Assembly: GCA_947579665.1 (NCBI GenBank)
Contig: CANPUZ010000068.1
Coordinates: 124,001 to 188,000 of the forward strand
From: Sympetrum striolatum
Taxonomy: Eukaryota > Arthropoda > Insecta > Odonata > Libellulidae
Length of the DNA stretch: 64,000 nt
Reading direction: 5' to 3'
This document shows, in pieces, positions 24,982 through 38,491 of the stretch. The position numbers were made by a program, and so were the translations under genes. The notes under the pieces were generated by a model. It was given only the letters and a program-made list of their open reading frames with translations. It had not been told where the DNA came from and made no database searches. Position 1 is the first letter of the stretch. Each line of letters starts with the position of its first letter.

Positions 24982-27900
24982 GGATAATTTCACTGAAATT
25001 TCAATTTTTTTACCAAGATATGATCGAACAAAGCTCAAAAAACGGATTATTTCACCGAAAATTTTAATTTTATTCTTCAGTTCTGCCTTAGTTTTAGTGA
25101 TTTTTCCATGATATGATCGAAAAAAGCTTCTAAAACGGATAATTTCACAGAAATTTCAATTTTTTTTTACTTGATAAGATCGAAAAAACCACAAAAAACG
25201 GATAATTTCACCGAAATTTTAATTTTATTCCTATGTTTTGCCTTAGTTTTAGTGATTTTTCCAAGATATGATCGAAAAATGCTTCTAAATCGGATAATTT
25301 CACAGAAATTTCAATTGTTTTCCTCTGTTTTGCCTTTGTTTTCACAATTTTGCAAAGATATGATCGAAAAAAGCACAAAAAACGGATAATTTCAGGGAAA
25401 TTTCAATTTTTTTCCGCTGTTTTGCCTTCGTTTTCATCATTTTGCCAAGATATGATCGAAAAAAGCACAAAAAATGGATAATGTCACCAAAATTTAAATT
25501 TTTTTCCTCTATTTTGCCTTAGTTATTTTGATTTAGACTTGATATAATCGAAAAAAGCTTCTAAAACGGATAATTTCACAGAAATTTCAATTTTTTTCCT
25601 CTGTTTTGACTTAGTTTTTTCTTATTCTGACCTAATTTGATCGAAAAAAGCACAAAAAACGGATACTTTCCCAAAAATTTAAATTTTTTTCCTCTATTTT
25701 GCCTTTGTTTTCTTCATTCTGACTTGATATGAAGGAAAAGAGCTTCTAAAACGGATAATTTCACAGAAATTTCAATTTTTTTCCTCTGTTTTGCCTTAAT
25801 TTTCGTGATTTTGGCCAAGATATGATCGAAAAAGCAAAAAAAACGGATAATTTCAACGAAATTTTAATTTTATTCCTCTGTTTTGCCTTAGTTTTAGTAA
25901 TTTTTCCAAGATATGATCGAAAAAAGCTTCTAAAACGGATAATTTCACAAAATTTCAATTTTTTTGCCAAGATATGATCGAACAAAGAACAAAAAACGGA
26001 TAATTTCACAGAAATTTCAATTTTTTTCCGATGTTTTGCCTTCGTTTTCATCATTTTGCCAAGATATGATCGAACGAAGAACAAAAAACGGATAATTTCA
26101 CAGAAATTACAATTGTTTTCCTCTGTTTTGCCTTTGTTTTCATAATTTTGCCAAGATATGATCGAAAAAAGCACAAAAAACGGATACTTTCCCAAAAATT
26201 TAAATTTTTTTCCTCTATATTTGACCTTAGTTTTCTTGATTCTGACTTAATATGATCGAAAAAAGCTTCTAAAACGGATAATTTTACAGAAATTTCAATT
26301 TTTTTCCGCTGTTTTGCCTTAGTTTTCATCATTTTGCCAAGATATGATCGAAAAAAGCACAAAAAACGGATAATGTCACCAAAATTTAAATTTTTTTCCT
26401 CTAATTTGCCTTAGTAATTATGATTTTGACTTGATATGATCGAAAAAAGCTTCTAAAACGGAAAATTTCACAGAAATTTCAATTTTTTTCCTCTGTTATG
26501 ACTTAATTTTCATGATTTTGCCAAGATATGATCGAAAAAACCACACAAATCGGATAATTTCACCGAAATTTTAATTTTCTTCTTCTGTTTTGCCTTTGTT
26601 TTTGTGATTTTTCCAAGATATGATCGAAAAAAGCTTATAAAACGGATAATTTCACAGAAATTTCAAATTTTTTCCACTGTTTTGCCTTAGTTTCAGTGAT
26701 TTTTCCAAGATATGATCGAAAAAAGCTTCAAAAACGGATAATTTCTCAGAAATTTCAATTTCTTTCCTCTATTTTGCCTTAGTTTTATTCATTCTGACTT
26801 GATATGATCGAAAAAAGCTTCAGAAACGGATAATTTCACAGAAATTTCAATTTTTTCCTCTGTTTTGCCTTAATTTTCGGGATTTTGCAAAGATATGATC
26901 GAAAAAATTCAGAAAAAGGATAATTTCACCGAAATAATAATTTTATTCATCTGCATTGCCTTAGTTTTAGTCATTTTCAAAGATATGATCGAAAAAAGCT
27001 TTTAAAACGGATAATTTCACAGAAATTTCAATTTTTTTCCTCTGTTTAGCCTTAGTTTTCATCATTTTGCCAAGATAATATCGAAAGAAGCACAAAAAAC
27101 GGATAATTTCACCAAAATTTAAATTTTTTTGCCAAGATATGATCGAACAAAGCAAAAAAAACGGATAATTTCAACGAAATTTTAATTTTATTCCTCTGTT
27201 TTGCCTTAGTTTTAGTAATTTTTCCAGGATATGATCGAAAAAAGCTTCTAAAACGGATAATTTCACAAAATTTCAATTTTTTTGCCAAGATATGATCGAA
27301 CAAAGAACAAAAAACGGATAATTTCACAGAAATTTCAATTTTTTTCCGATGTTTTGCCTTCGTTTTCATCATTTTGCCAAGATATGATCGAACAAAGAAC
27401 AAAAAACGGATAATTTCACAGAAATTACAATTGTTTTCCTCTGTTTTGCCTTTGTTTTCATCATTTTGCCAAGATATGATCGAAAAAAGATTTTAAAACG
27501 GATAATTTCACCAAAATTTAAATTTTTTTCCTCTATTTTGCCTTAGTTTACTTGATTATGACTTGATATGATCGAAAAAAGCTTCTAAAACGGATAATTT
27601 CACAGAAATTACAATTTTTTTCCTATATTTTGCCTTAATTTTTGTGATTTTGCGAAGATATGATCGAAAAAATCACAAAAAACGGATAATTTCACCAAAA
27701 TTTTAATTTTATTCCTATGTTTTGCCTTAGTATTAGTGATTTATCTAAGATATGATCGAAAAAAGCTTCTAAAACGGATAATTTCACAGAAATTTCAATT
27801 TTTTTCCTCTGTTTTGCCTTAGTTTTCATCTTTTTGCCAAGATATGATCGAAAAAAGCACAAAAAACGGATATATTCCCAAAAATTTAAATTTTTTTCCC

Positions 27901-28053
27901 CTATATTTGACCTTAGTTTTCTTGATTCTGACTTGATATGATCGAAAAAAGCTTCTAAAACGGATAATTTCACAGAAATTTCAATTTTTTTCCGCTGTTT
28001 TGCCTTAGTTTTCATCATTTTGCCAAGATATGATCGAAAAAACAACAAAAATC
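24982..28053 (+). repeat. S block 2
   Basis: Same variant order as S1. It has lost about 90 bp near 25165, where a short monomer joins directly to acttgataagatcg, fusing two monomers. It runs on to the gataatatcgaaag core, the gattttaaaacgg monomer (fused with caccaaaattt at about 27500) and a cggatatattccc monomer. The gatttagacttgatataatcg mark is at 25530, 6,938 bp after that of S1. Confidence 0.82.
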
Positions 28054-28638
28054 AGATAATTTCACCGAAATTTTAATTTTATTCTTTGGTTTTGCCTTAG
28101 TTTTAGTGATTTTTCCAAGATATGATCGAGAAAAGCTTCTAAAACGGATAATTTCACAGAAATTTCAATTTGTTTGCCAAGATATGATCGAACAAAGCAC
28201 AAAAAACGGATTATTTCACAGAAAATTTTAATTTTATTCTTCAGTTCTGCCTTAGTTTTAGTGATTTTTCCAAGATATGATCGAAAAAAGCTTCTAAAAC
28301 GGATGATTTCACTGAAATTTCAATTTTTTTGCCAAGATATGATCGAAAAAAGCTTTTAAAACGGATAATTTCACAGAAATTTCAATTTTTTTCCTCTGTT
28401 TTGCCTTAGTTTTCATCATTTTGCCAAGATATGATCGAAAAAATCACAAAAAACGGATAATTTCACCAAAACTTTAATTTTATTCCTATGTTTTGCCTTA
28501 GTATTAGTTATTTCTCTAAGATATGATCGAAAAAAGCTTCTAAAACGGATAATTTCACAGAAATTTCAATTTTTTTCCGCTGTTTTGCCTTAGTTTTCAT
28601 CATTTTGCCAAGATATGATCGAAAAAAGCACAAAAAAC
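28054..28638 (+). repeat. 954-type HOR, T variant, partial copy 3
   Basis: An acaac monomer (here aatcagata), a short monomer, ggattatttcacag, a short cggatgatttcactg, cttttaaaac, atcac and ccgctg. The ctgtattgcc and cggataatttccc monomers of other copies are absent. The next monomer (28639) is fused. Confidence 0.78.
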
Positions 28639-29343
28639 GGATAATGTCACCGAAATTTTAATTTTATTCTTCTGTTTTGCCTTAGTTTTAGTGATTTTTC
28701 CAAGACATGATCGAAAAAAGCTTCTAAAACGGATAATTTCACAGAAATTTCTATTTTTTTACCAAGATATGATCGAACAAACCTCAAAAAAAGGATTATT
28801 TCACCGAAAATTTTAATTTTATTCTTCAGTTTTGCCTTAGTTTTAGTGATTTTTCCATGATATGATCGAAAAAAGCTTCTAAAACGGATAATTTCACAGA
28901 AATTTCAGTTTCTTTCCACTGTTTTGCCTTAGTTTTAGTGATTTTTCCAAGATATGATCGAAAAAAGCTTCAAAAACGGATAATTTCACAGAAATTTCAA
29001 TTTTTTTCCTCTATTTTGCCTTAGTTTTATTCATTCTGACTTGATATGATCGAAAAAAGCTTCAGAAACGGATAATTTCACAGAAATTTCAATTTTTTCA
29101 TCTGTTTTGCCTTAATTTTCGGGATTTTGCCAAGATATGATCGAAAAAATTCAAAAAAAGGATAATTTCACCGAAATAATAATTTTATTCATCTGCTTTG
29201 CCTTAGTTTTAGTCATTTTTTCAAGATATGATCGAAAAAAGCTTTTAAAACGGATAATTTTACATAAATTTCAATTTTTTTCCTCTGTTTTGCCTTAATT
29301 TTCATCATTTTGCCAAGATATGATCGAAAAAAGCACAAAAAAC
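28639..29343 (+). repeat. 1,442-type HOR, partial unit m7-m14
   Basis: The monomer at 28639 begins as m5 (ataatgtcacc) but continues as m7 (gaaattttaa, attcttctg): an in-register fusion. It is followed by short m8 (28731), m9-m13 and m14 (tttacataaa, about 29250). Confidence 0.85.
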
Positions 29344-30757
29344 GGATAATTTCACCAAAATTTAAATTTTTTTCCCCTATATTTGACCTTAGTTTTCTTG
29401 ATTCTGACTTGATATGATCGAAAAAAGCTTCTAAAACGGATAATTTCACAGAAATTTCAATTTTTTTCCGCTGTTTTGCCTTAGTTTTCATCATTTTGCC
29501 AAGATATGATCGAAAAAAGCACAAAAAACGGATAATGTCACCAAATTTTAATTTTTTTCCTCTAATTTGCCTTAGTTATTTTGATTCTGACTTGATATGA
29601 TCGAAAAAAGCTTCTAAAACGGATAATTTCACAGAAATTTCAATTCTTTTCCTCTGTTTTGACTTAATTTTCATGATTTTGCCAAGATATGATCGAAAAA
29701 ACAACAAAAAACGGATATTTTCACCGAAATTTTAATTTTATTCTTCTGTTTTGCCTTAGTTTTAGTGATTTTTCCAAGATATGATCGGAAAAAGCTTCTA
29801 AAACGGATAATTTCACAGAAATTTCAATTTTTTTACCATGATATGATCGAACAAAGCACAAAAAACGGATTATTTCACCGAAAATTTTAATTTTATTCTT
29901 CAGTTCTGCCTTAGTTTTAGTGATTTTTCCAAGATATGATCGAAAAAAGCTTTTAAAACGGATAATTTCACTGGAATTTCAATTTTCTTGCCAAGATATG
30001 ATCGAACAAAGCACAAAAAACGGATAATTTCACCGAAATTTCAAGTTTTTTCCTCTATTTTACCTTAGTTTTCTTGATTCTGACTTGATATGATCGAAAA
30101 AACAACAAAAAACGGATAATTTCACCGAAATTTTAATTTTATTCCTATGTTTTGCCTTAGTATTAGTTATTTATCTAAGATATGATCGAAAAAAGCTTCT
30201 AAAACGGATAATTTCACAGAAATTTCAATTTTTTTCCTCTGTATTGCCTTAGTTTTCATCATTTTGCCAAGATATGATCGAAAAAAGCACAAAAAACGGA
30301 TAATTTCCCAAAAATTTAAATTTTTTCCCCTATATTTGACCTTAGTTTTCTTGATTCTGACTTGATATGATCGAAAAAAGCTTCTAAAACGGATAATTTC
30401 ACAGAAATTTCAATTTTTTTCCGCTGTTTTGCCTTAGTTTTCATCATTTTGACAAGATATGATCGAAAAAAGCACAAAAAACGGATAATGTCAACAAATT
30501 TAAATTTTTTTCCTCTAATTTGCCTTAGTTATTTTGATTCTGACTTGATATGATCGAAAAAAGCTTCTAAAACGGATAATTTCACAGAAATTTCAATTTT
30601 TTTCCTCTGTTTTGACTTAATTTTCATGATTTTGCCAAGATATGATCGAAAAAACAACAAAAAAAGGATAATTTCACCGAAATTTTAATTTTATTCTTCT
30701 GTTTTTCCTTAGTTTTAGTGATTTTTCCAAGATATGATCGAAAAAAGCTTCTAAAAC
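29344..30757 (+). repeat. 954-type HOR, D variant, copy 1
   Basis: The monomer at 29344 is fused: an m15-like body (caccaaaatttaaa) with a cccctatatttgacc tail of m3 type. It is followed by ccgctg, ataatgtcacc, gttttgacttaa, acaac with cggatattttc, short, ggattat with ttcagttctgcc (29901), short cactggaatttc, tcaagttttttcc, acaac with cctatg, ctgtattgcc, cggataatttccc and so on. The next ttcagttctgcc mark lies 953 bp on (30854), within S3. Confidence 0.82.
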
Positions 30758-33641
30758 GGATAATTTCACTGAAATTTCAATTTTTTTACCAAGATATGAT
30801 CGAACAAAGCTCAAAAAACGGATTATTTCACCGAAAATTTTAATTTTATTCTTCAGTTCTGCCTTAGTTTTAGTGATTTTTCCATGATATGATCGAAAAA
30901 AGCTTCTAAAACGGATAATTTCACAGAAATTTCAATTTTTTTTCCAAGATATGATCGAACAAAGCACAAAAAACGGATAATTTCACCGAAATTTCAAGTT
31001 TTTTCCTCTATTTTACCTTAGTTTTCTTGTTTCTGACTTGATATGATCGAAAAAACCACAAAAAACGGATAATTTCACCGAAATTTTAATTTTATTCCTA
31101 TGTTTTGCCTTAGTTTTAGTGATTTTTCCAAGATATGATCGAAAAAAGCTTCTAAATCGGATAATTTCACAGAAATTTCAATTGTTTTCCTCTGTTTTGC
31201 ATTTGTTTTCACAATTTTGCCAAGATATGATCGAAAAAAGCACAAAAAACGGATAATTTCAGGGAAATTTCAATTTTTTTCCGCTGTTTTGCCTTCGTTT
31301 TCATCATTTTGCCAAGATATGATCGAAAAAAGCACAAAAAATGGATAATGTCATCAAAATTTAAATTTTTATCCTCTATTTTGCCTTAGTTATTTTGATT
31401 TAGACTTGATATAATCGAAAAAAGCTTCTAAAACGGATACTTTCCCAAAAATTTAAATTTTTTTCCTCTATTTTGCCTTAGTTTTCTTCATTCTGACTTG
31501 ATATGAAGGAAAAGAGCTTCTAAAACGGATAATTTCACAGAAATTTCAATTTTTTTCCTCTGTTTTGCCTTAATTTTCGTGATTTTGGCCAAGATATGAT
31601 CGAAAAAGCAAAAAAAACGGATAATTTCAACAAAATTTTAATTTTATTCCTCTGTTTTGCCTTAGTTTTAGTAATTTTTCCAAGATATGATCGAAAAAAG
31701 CTTCTAAAACGGATAATTTCACAAAATTTCAATTTTTTTGCCAAGATATGATCGAACAAAGAACAAAAAACGGATAATTTCACAGAAATTTCAATTTTTT
31801 TCCGATGTTTTGCCTTCGTTTTCATCATTTTGCCAAGATATGATCGAACAAAGAACAAAAAACGGATAATTTCACAGAAATTACAATTGTTTTCCTCTGT
31901 TTTGCCTTTGTTTTCATAATTTTGCCAAGATATGATCGAAAAAAGCACAAAAAACGGATACTTTCCCAAAAATTTAAATTTTTTTCCTCTATATTTGACC
32001 TTAGTTTTCTTGATTCTGACTTGATATGATCGAAAAAAGCTTCTAAAACGGATAATTTTACAGAAATTTCAATTTTTTTCCGCTGTTTTGCCTAAGTTTT
32101 CATCATTTTGCCAAGATATGATCGAAAAAGCACAAAAAACGGATAATGTCACCAAAATTTAAATTTTTTTTCCTCTAATTTGCCTTAGTTATTATGATTT
32201 TGACTTGATATGATCGAAAAAAGCTTCTAAAACGGATAATTTCACAGAAATTTCAATTTTTTTCCTCTGTTATGACTTAATTTTCATGATTTTGCCAAGA
32301 TATGATCGAAAAAACCACACAAATCGGATAATTTCACCGAAATTTGAATTTTATTCTTCTGTTTTGCCTTAGTTTTTGTGATTTTTCCAAGATATGATCG
32401 AAAAAAGCTTATAAAACGGATAATTTCACAGAAATTTCAATTTCTTTCCTCTATTTTGCCTTAGTTTTATTCATTCTGACTTGATATGATCGAAAAAAGC
32501 TTCAGAAACGGATAATTTCACAGAAATTTCAATTTTTTCCTCTGTTTTGCCTTAATTTTCGGGATTTTGCAAAGATATGATCGAAAAAATTCAGAAAAAG
32601 GATAATTTCACCGAAATAATAATTTTATTCATCTGCTTTGCCTTAGTTTTAGTCATTTTCCAAGATATGATCGAAAAAAGCTTTTAAAACGGATAATTTC
32701 ACAGAAATTTCAATTTTTTTCCTCTGTTTTGCCTTAGTTTTCATCATTTTGCCAAGATAATATCGAAAGAAGCACAAAAAACGGATAATTTCACCAAAAT
32801 TTAAATTTTTTTGCCAAGATATGATCGAACAAAGCAAAAAAAACGGATAATTTCAACGAAATTTTAATTTTATTCCTCTGTTTTGCCTTAGTTTTAGTAA
32901 TTTTTCCAGGATATGATAGAAAAAAGCTTCTAAAACGGATAATTTCACAAAATTTCAATTTTTTTGCCAAGATATGATCGAACAAAGAACAAAAAACGGA
33001 TAATTTCACAGAAATTTCAATTTTTTTCCGATGTTTTGCCTTCGTTTTCATCATTTTGCCAAGATATGATCGAACAAAGAACAAAAAACGGATAATTTCA
33101 CAGAAATTACAATTGTTTTCCTCTGTTTTGCCTTTGTTTTCATCATTTTGCCAGGATATGATCGAAAAAAGATTTTAAAACGGATAATTTCACAGAAATT
33201 TCAATTTTTTTCCTCTATTTTGCCTTAGTTTACTTGATTATGACTTGATATGATCGAAAAAAGCTTCTAAAACGGATAATTTCACAGAAATTACAATTTT
33301 TTTCCTCTATTTTGCCTTAATTTTCCTGATTTTGCGAAGATATGATCGAAAAAATCACAAAAAACGGATAATTTCACCAAAATTTTAATTTTATTCCTAT
33401 GTTTTGCCTTAGTATTAGTGATTTATCTAAGATATGATCGAAAAAAGCTTCTAAAACGGATAATTTCACAGAAATTTCAATTTTTTTCCTCTGTTTTGAC
33501 TTAATTTTCATGATTTTGCCAAGATATGATCGAAAAAACAACAAAAAACGGATAATTTCACCGAAATTTTAATTTTATTCTTCTGTTTTTCCTTAGTTTT
33601 AGTGATTTTTCCAAGATATGATCGAAAAAAGCTTCTAAAAC
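30758..33641 (+). repeat. S block 3 (first half of a 2,884-bp tandem pair)
   Basis: A complete S order from the short cactgaaatttc monomer to the same monomer at 33642. It is near-identical to S4 over about 2.5 kb: check marks at 30699/33583, 31397/34281 and the two overlapping frames ending at 32837/35722 and 33084/35969 give offsets of 2,884-2,886, the differences being single A or T run-length changes (A8 against A10 near 31610/34493; T8 against T7 near 32165/35050). Near 33190 this copy lacks one dimer kept in S4. Confidence 0.9.
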
Positions 33642-36342
33642 GGATAATTTCACTGAAATTTCAATTTTTTTACCAAGATATGATCGAACAAAGCTCAAAA
33701 AACGGATTATTTCACCGAAAATTTTAATTTTATTCTTCAGTTCTGCCTTAGTTTTAGTGATTTTTCCATGATATGATCGAAAAAAGCTTCTAAAACGGAT
33801 AATTTCACAGAAATTTCAATTTTTTTTCCAAGATATGATCGAACAAAGCACAAAAAACGGATAATTTCACCGAAATTTCAAGTTTTTTCCTCTATTTTAC
33901 CTTAGTTTTCTTGTTTCTGACTTGATATGATCGAAAAAACCACAAAAAACGGATAATTTCACCGAAATTTTAATTTTATTCCTATGTTTTGCCTTAGTTT
34001 TAGTGATTTTTCCAAGATATGATCGAAAAAAGCTTCTAAATCGGATAATTTCACAGAAATTTCAATTGTTTTCCTCTGTTTTGCATTTGTTTTCACAATT
34101 TTGCCAAGATATGATCGAAAAAAGCACAAAAAACGGATAATTTCAGGGAAATTTCAATTTTTTTCCGCTGTTTTGCCTTCGTTTTCATCATTTTGCCAAG
34201 ATATGATCGAAAAAAGCACAAAAAATGGATAATGTCATCAAAATTTAAATTTTTATCCTCTATTTTGCCTTAGTTATTTTGATTTAGACTTGATATAATC
34301 GAAAAAAGCTTCTAAAACGGATACTTTCCCAAAAATTTAAATTTTTTTCCTCTATTTTGCCTTAGTTTTCTTCATTCTGACTTGATATGAAGGAAAAGAG
34401 CTTCTAAAACGGATAATTTCACAGAAATTTCAATTTTTTTCCTCTGTTTTGCCTTAATTTTCGTGATTTTGGCCAAGATATGATCGAAAAAGCAAAAAAA
34501 AAACGGATAATTTCAACAAAATTTTAATTTTATTCCTCTGTTTTGCCTTAGTTTTAGTAATTTTTCCAAGATATGATCGAAAAAAGCTTCTAAAACGGAT
34601 AATTTCACAAAATTTCAATTTTTTTGCCAAGATATGATCGAACAAAGAACAAAAAACGGATAATTTCACAGAAATTTCAATTTTTTTCCGATGTTTTGCC
34701 TTCGTTTTCATCATTTTGCCAAGATATGATCGAACAAAGAACAAAAAACGGATAATTTCACAGAAATTACAATTGTTTTCCTCTGTTTTGCCTTTGTTTT
34801 CATAATTTTGGCAAGATATGATCGAAAAAAGCACAAAAAACGGATACTTTCCCAAAAATTTAAATTTTTTTCCTCTATATTTGACCTTAGTTTTCTTGAT
34901 TCTGACTTGATATGATCGAAAAAAGCTTCTAAAACGGATAATTTTACAGAAATTTCAATTTTTTTCCGCTGTTTTGCCTAAGTTTTCATCATTTTGCCAA
35001 GATATGATCGAAAAAGCACAAAAAACGGATAATGTCACCAAAATTTAAATTTTTTTCCTCTAATTTGCCTTAGTTATTATGATTTTGACTTGATATGATC
35101 GAAAAAAGCTTCTAAAACGGATAATTTCACAGAAATTTCAATTTTTTTCCTCTGTTATGACTTAATTTTCATGATTTTGCCAAGATATGATCGAAAAAAC
35201 CACACAAATCGGATAATTTCACCGAAATTTGAATTTTATTCTTCTGTTTTGCCTTAGTTTTTGTGATTTTTCCAAGATATGATCGAAAAAAGCTTATAAA
35301 ACGGATAATTTCACAGAAATTTCAATTTCTTTCCTCTATTTTGCCTTAGTTTTATTCATTCTGACTTGATATGATCGAAAAAAGCTTCAGAAACGGATAA
35401 TTTCACAGAAATTTCAATTTTTTCCTCTGTTTTGCCTTAATTTTCGGGATTTTGCAAAGATATGATCGAAAAAATTCAGAAAAAGGATAATTTCACCGAA
35501 ATAATAATTTTATTCATCTGCTTTGCCTTAGTTTTAGTCATTTTCCAAGATATGATCGAAAAAAGCTTTTAAAACGGATAATTTCACAGAAATTTCAATT
35601 TTTTTCCTCTGTTTTGCCTTAGTTTTCATCATTTTGCCAAGATAATATCGAAAGAAGCACAAAAAACGGATAATTTCACCAAAATTTAAATTTTTTTGCC
35701 AAGATATGATCGAACAAAGCAAAAAAAACGGATAATTTCAACGAAATTTTAATTTTATTCCTCTGTTTTGCCTTAGTTTTAGTAATTTTTCCAGGATATG
35801 ATAGAAAAAAGCTTCTAAAACGGATAATTTCACAAAATTTCAATTTTTTTGCCAAGATATGATCGAACAAAGAACAAAAAACGGATAATTTCACAGAAAT
35901 TTCAATTTTTTTCCGATGTTTTGCCTTCGTTTTCATCATTTTGCCAAGATATGATCGAACAAAGAACAAAAAACGGATAATTTCACAGAAATTACAATTG
36001 TTTTCCTCTGTTTTGCCTTTGTTTTCATCATTTTGCCAGGATATGATCGAAAAAAGATTTTAAAACGGATAATTTCACAGAAATTTCAATTTTTTTCCTC
36101 TGTTTTGCCTTAGTTTTCATCATTTTGCCAAGATAATATCGAAAGAAGCACAAAAAACGGATAATTTCACCAAAATTTAAATTTTTTTCCTCTATTTTGC
36201 CTTAGTTTACTTGATTATGACTTGATATGATCGAAAAAAGCTTCTAAAACGGATAATTTCACAGAAATTACAATTTTTTTCCTCTATTTTGCCTTAATTT
36301 TCCTGATTTTGCGAAGATATGATCGAAAAAACAACAAAAAAC
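33642..36342 (+). repeat. S block 4 (second half of a 2,884-bp tandem pair)
   Basis: Same order and private variants as S3, including gcatttgttttcac, tgtcatcaaaattt, ttttgcctaag and a gatatgatagaaaaaag core near 35800. Sharing of these private variants only between S3 and S4 marks them as the youngest duplicate pair of S blocks in the window. It ends where an acaac monomer opens a 954-type unit. Confidence 0.9.
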
Positions 36343-37296
36343 GGATAATTTCACCGAAATTTTAATTTTATTCTTCTGTTTTGCCTTAGTTTTAGTGATT
36401 TTTCCAAGATATGATCGAGGAAAGCTTCTAAAACGGATAATTTCACAGAAATTTCAATTTTTTTGCCAAGATATGATCGAACAAAGCACAAAAAACGGAT
36501 TATTTCACAGAAAATTTTAATTTTATTCTTCAGTTCTGCCTTAGTTTTAGTGATTTTTCCAAGATATGATCGAAAAAAGCTTCTAAAACGGATGATTTCA
36601 CTGAAATTTCAATTTTTTTGCCAAGATATGATCGAAAAAAGCTTTTAAAACGAATAATTTAACAGAAATTTCAATTTTTTTCCTCTGTTTTGTCTTAGTT
36701 TTCATCATTTTGCCAAGATATGATCGAAAAAATCACAAAAAACGGATAATTTCACCAAAATTTTAATTTTATTCCTATGTTTTGCCTTAGTATTAGTTAT
36801 TTCTCTAAGATATGATCGAAAAAAGCTTCTAAAACGGATAATTTCACAGAAATTTCAATTTTTTTCCTCTGTATTGCCTTAGTTTTCATCATTCTGCCAA
36901 GATATGATCGAAAAAAGCACAAAAAACGGATAATTTTCCAAAAATTTAAATTTTTTTCCCCTATATTTGACCTTAGTTTTCTTGATTCTGACTTGATATG
37001 ATCGAAAAAAGCTTCTAAAACGGATAATTTCACAGAAATTTCAATTTTTTTCCGCTGTTTTGCCTTAGTTTTCATCATTTTGCCAAGATATGATCGAAAA
37101 AAGCACAAAAAACGGATAATGTCACCAAATTTAAATTTTTTTCCTCTAATTTGCCTTAGTTATTTTGATTCTGACATGATATGATCGAAAAAAGCTTCTA
37201 AAACGGATAATTTCACAGAAATTTCAATTTTTTTCCTCTGTTTTGACTTAATTTTCATGATTTTGCCAAGATATGATCGAAAAAACAACAAAAAAC
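36343..37296 (+). repeat. 954-bp HOR, T variant, complete copy 4
   Basis: Exactly 954 bp from the acaac monomer at 36343 to the next at 37297, with the T variant order (gatcgaggaaag core, short, ggattatttcacag, short cggatgatttcactg, cttttaaaacg, atcac, ctgtattgcc, ccgctg, ataatgtcacc, gttttgacttaa). Confidence 0.9.
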
Positions 37297-38491
37297 GGAT
37301 AATTTCACAGAAATTTTAATTTTATTCTTCTGTTTTGCCTTAGTTTTAGTGATTTTTCCATGATATGATCGAAAAAAGCTTCTAAAACGGATAATTTCAC
37401 AGAAATTTCAGTTTCTTTCCACTGTTTTGCCTTAGTTTTAGTGATTTTTCCAAGATATGATCGAAAAAAGCTTCAAAAACGGATAATTTCACAGAAATTT
37501 CAATTTTTTTCCTCTATTTTGCCTTAGTTTTATTCATTCTGACTTGATATGATCGAAAAAAGCTTCAGAAACGGATAATTTCACAGAAATTTCAATTTTT
37601 TCCTCTGTTTTGCCTTAATTTTCGGGATTTTGCCAAGATATGATCGAAAAAATTCAAAAAAAGGATAATTTCACCGAAATAATAATTTTATTCATCTGCT
37701 TTGCCTTAGTTTTAGTCATTTTTCCAAGATATGATCGAAAAAAGCTTTTCAAACGGATAATTTTACATAAATTTCAATTTTTTTCCTCTGTTTTGCCTTA
37801 GTTTTCATCATTTTGCCAAGATATGATCGAAAAAATCACAAAAAACGGAGAATTTCACCAAAATTTTAATTTTATTCCTATGTTTTGCCTTAGTATTAGT
37901 TATTTATCTAAGATATGATCGAAAAAAGCTTCTAAAACGGATAATTTCACAGAAATTTCAATTTTTTTCCTCTGTTTTGCCTTAGTTTTCATCATTTTGC
38001 CAAGATATGATCGAAAAAAGCACAAAAAACAGATACTTTCCAAAAAATTTAATTTTTTTTCCCCTATATTTGACCTTAGTTTTCTTCATTCTGACTTGAT
38101 ATGATCGAAAAAAGCTTCTAAAACGGATAATTTCACAGAAATTTCAATTTTTTTCCGCTGTTTTGCCTTAGTTTTCATCATTTTGCCAAGATATGATCGA
38201 AAAAAGCACAAAAAACGGATAATGTCACCAAATTTAAATTTTTTTCCTCTAATTTGCCTTAGTTATTTTCATTCTGACTTGATATGATCGAAAAAAGCTT
38301 CTAAAACGGATAATTTCACAGAAATTTCAATTTTTTTCCTCTGTTTTGACTTACTTTTCATGATTTTGCCAAGATATGATCGAAAAAACAACAAAAAACG
38401 GATAATTTCACCGAAATTTTTATTTTATTCTTCTGTTTTGCCTTAGTTTTAGTGATTTTTCCAAGATATGATCGAAAAAAGCTTCTTAAAC
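37297..38491 (+). repeat. 1,442-type HOR, shortened copy
   Basis: The acaac monomer has a hybrid body (cacagaaattttaa) and leads straight to m10 (37389), so short m8 and m9 are missing. Then m11-m14 follow, m15-m16 are missing, and m1 (37847) to m7 complete the unit before S5. Confidence 0.85.
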
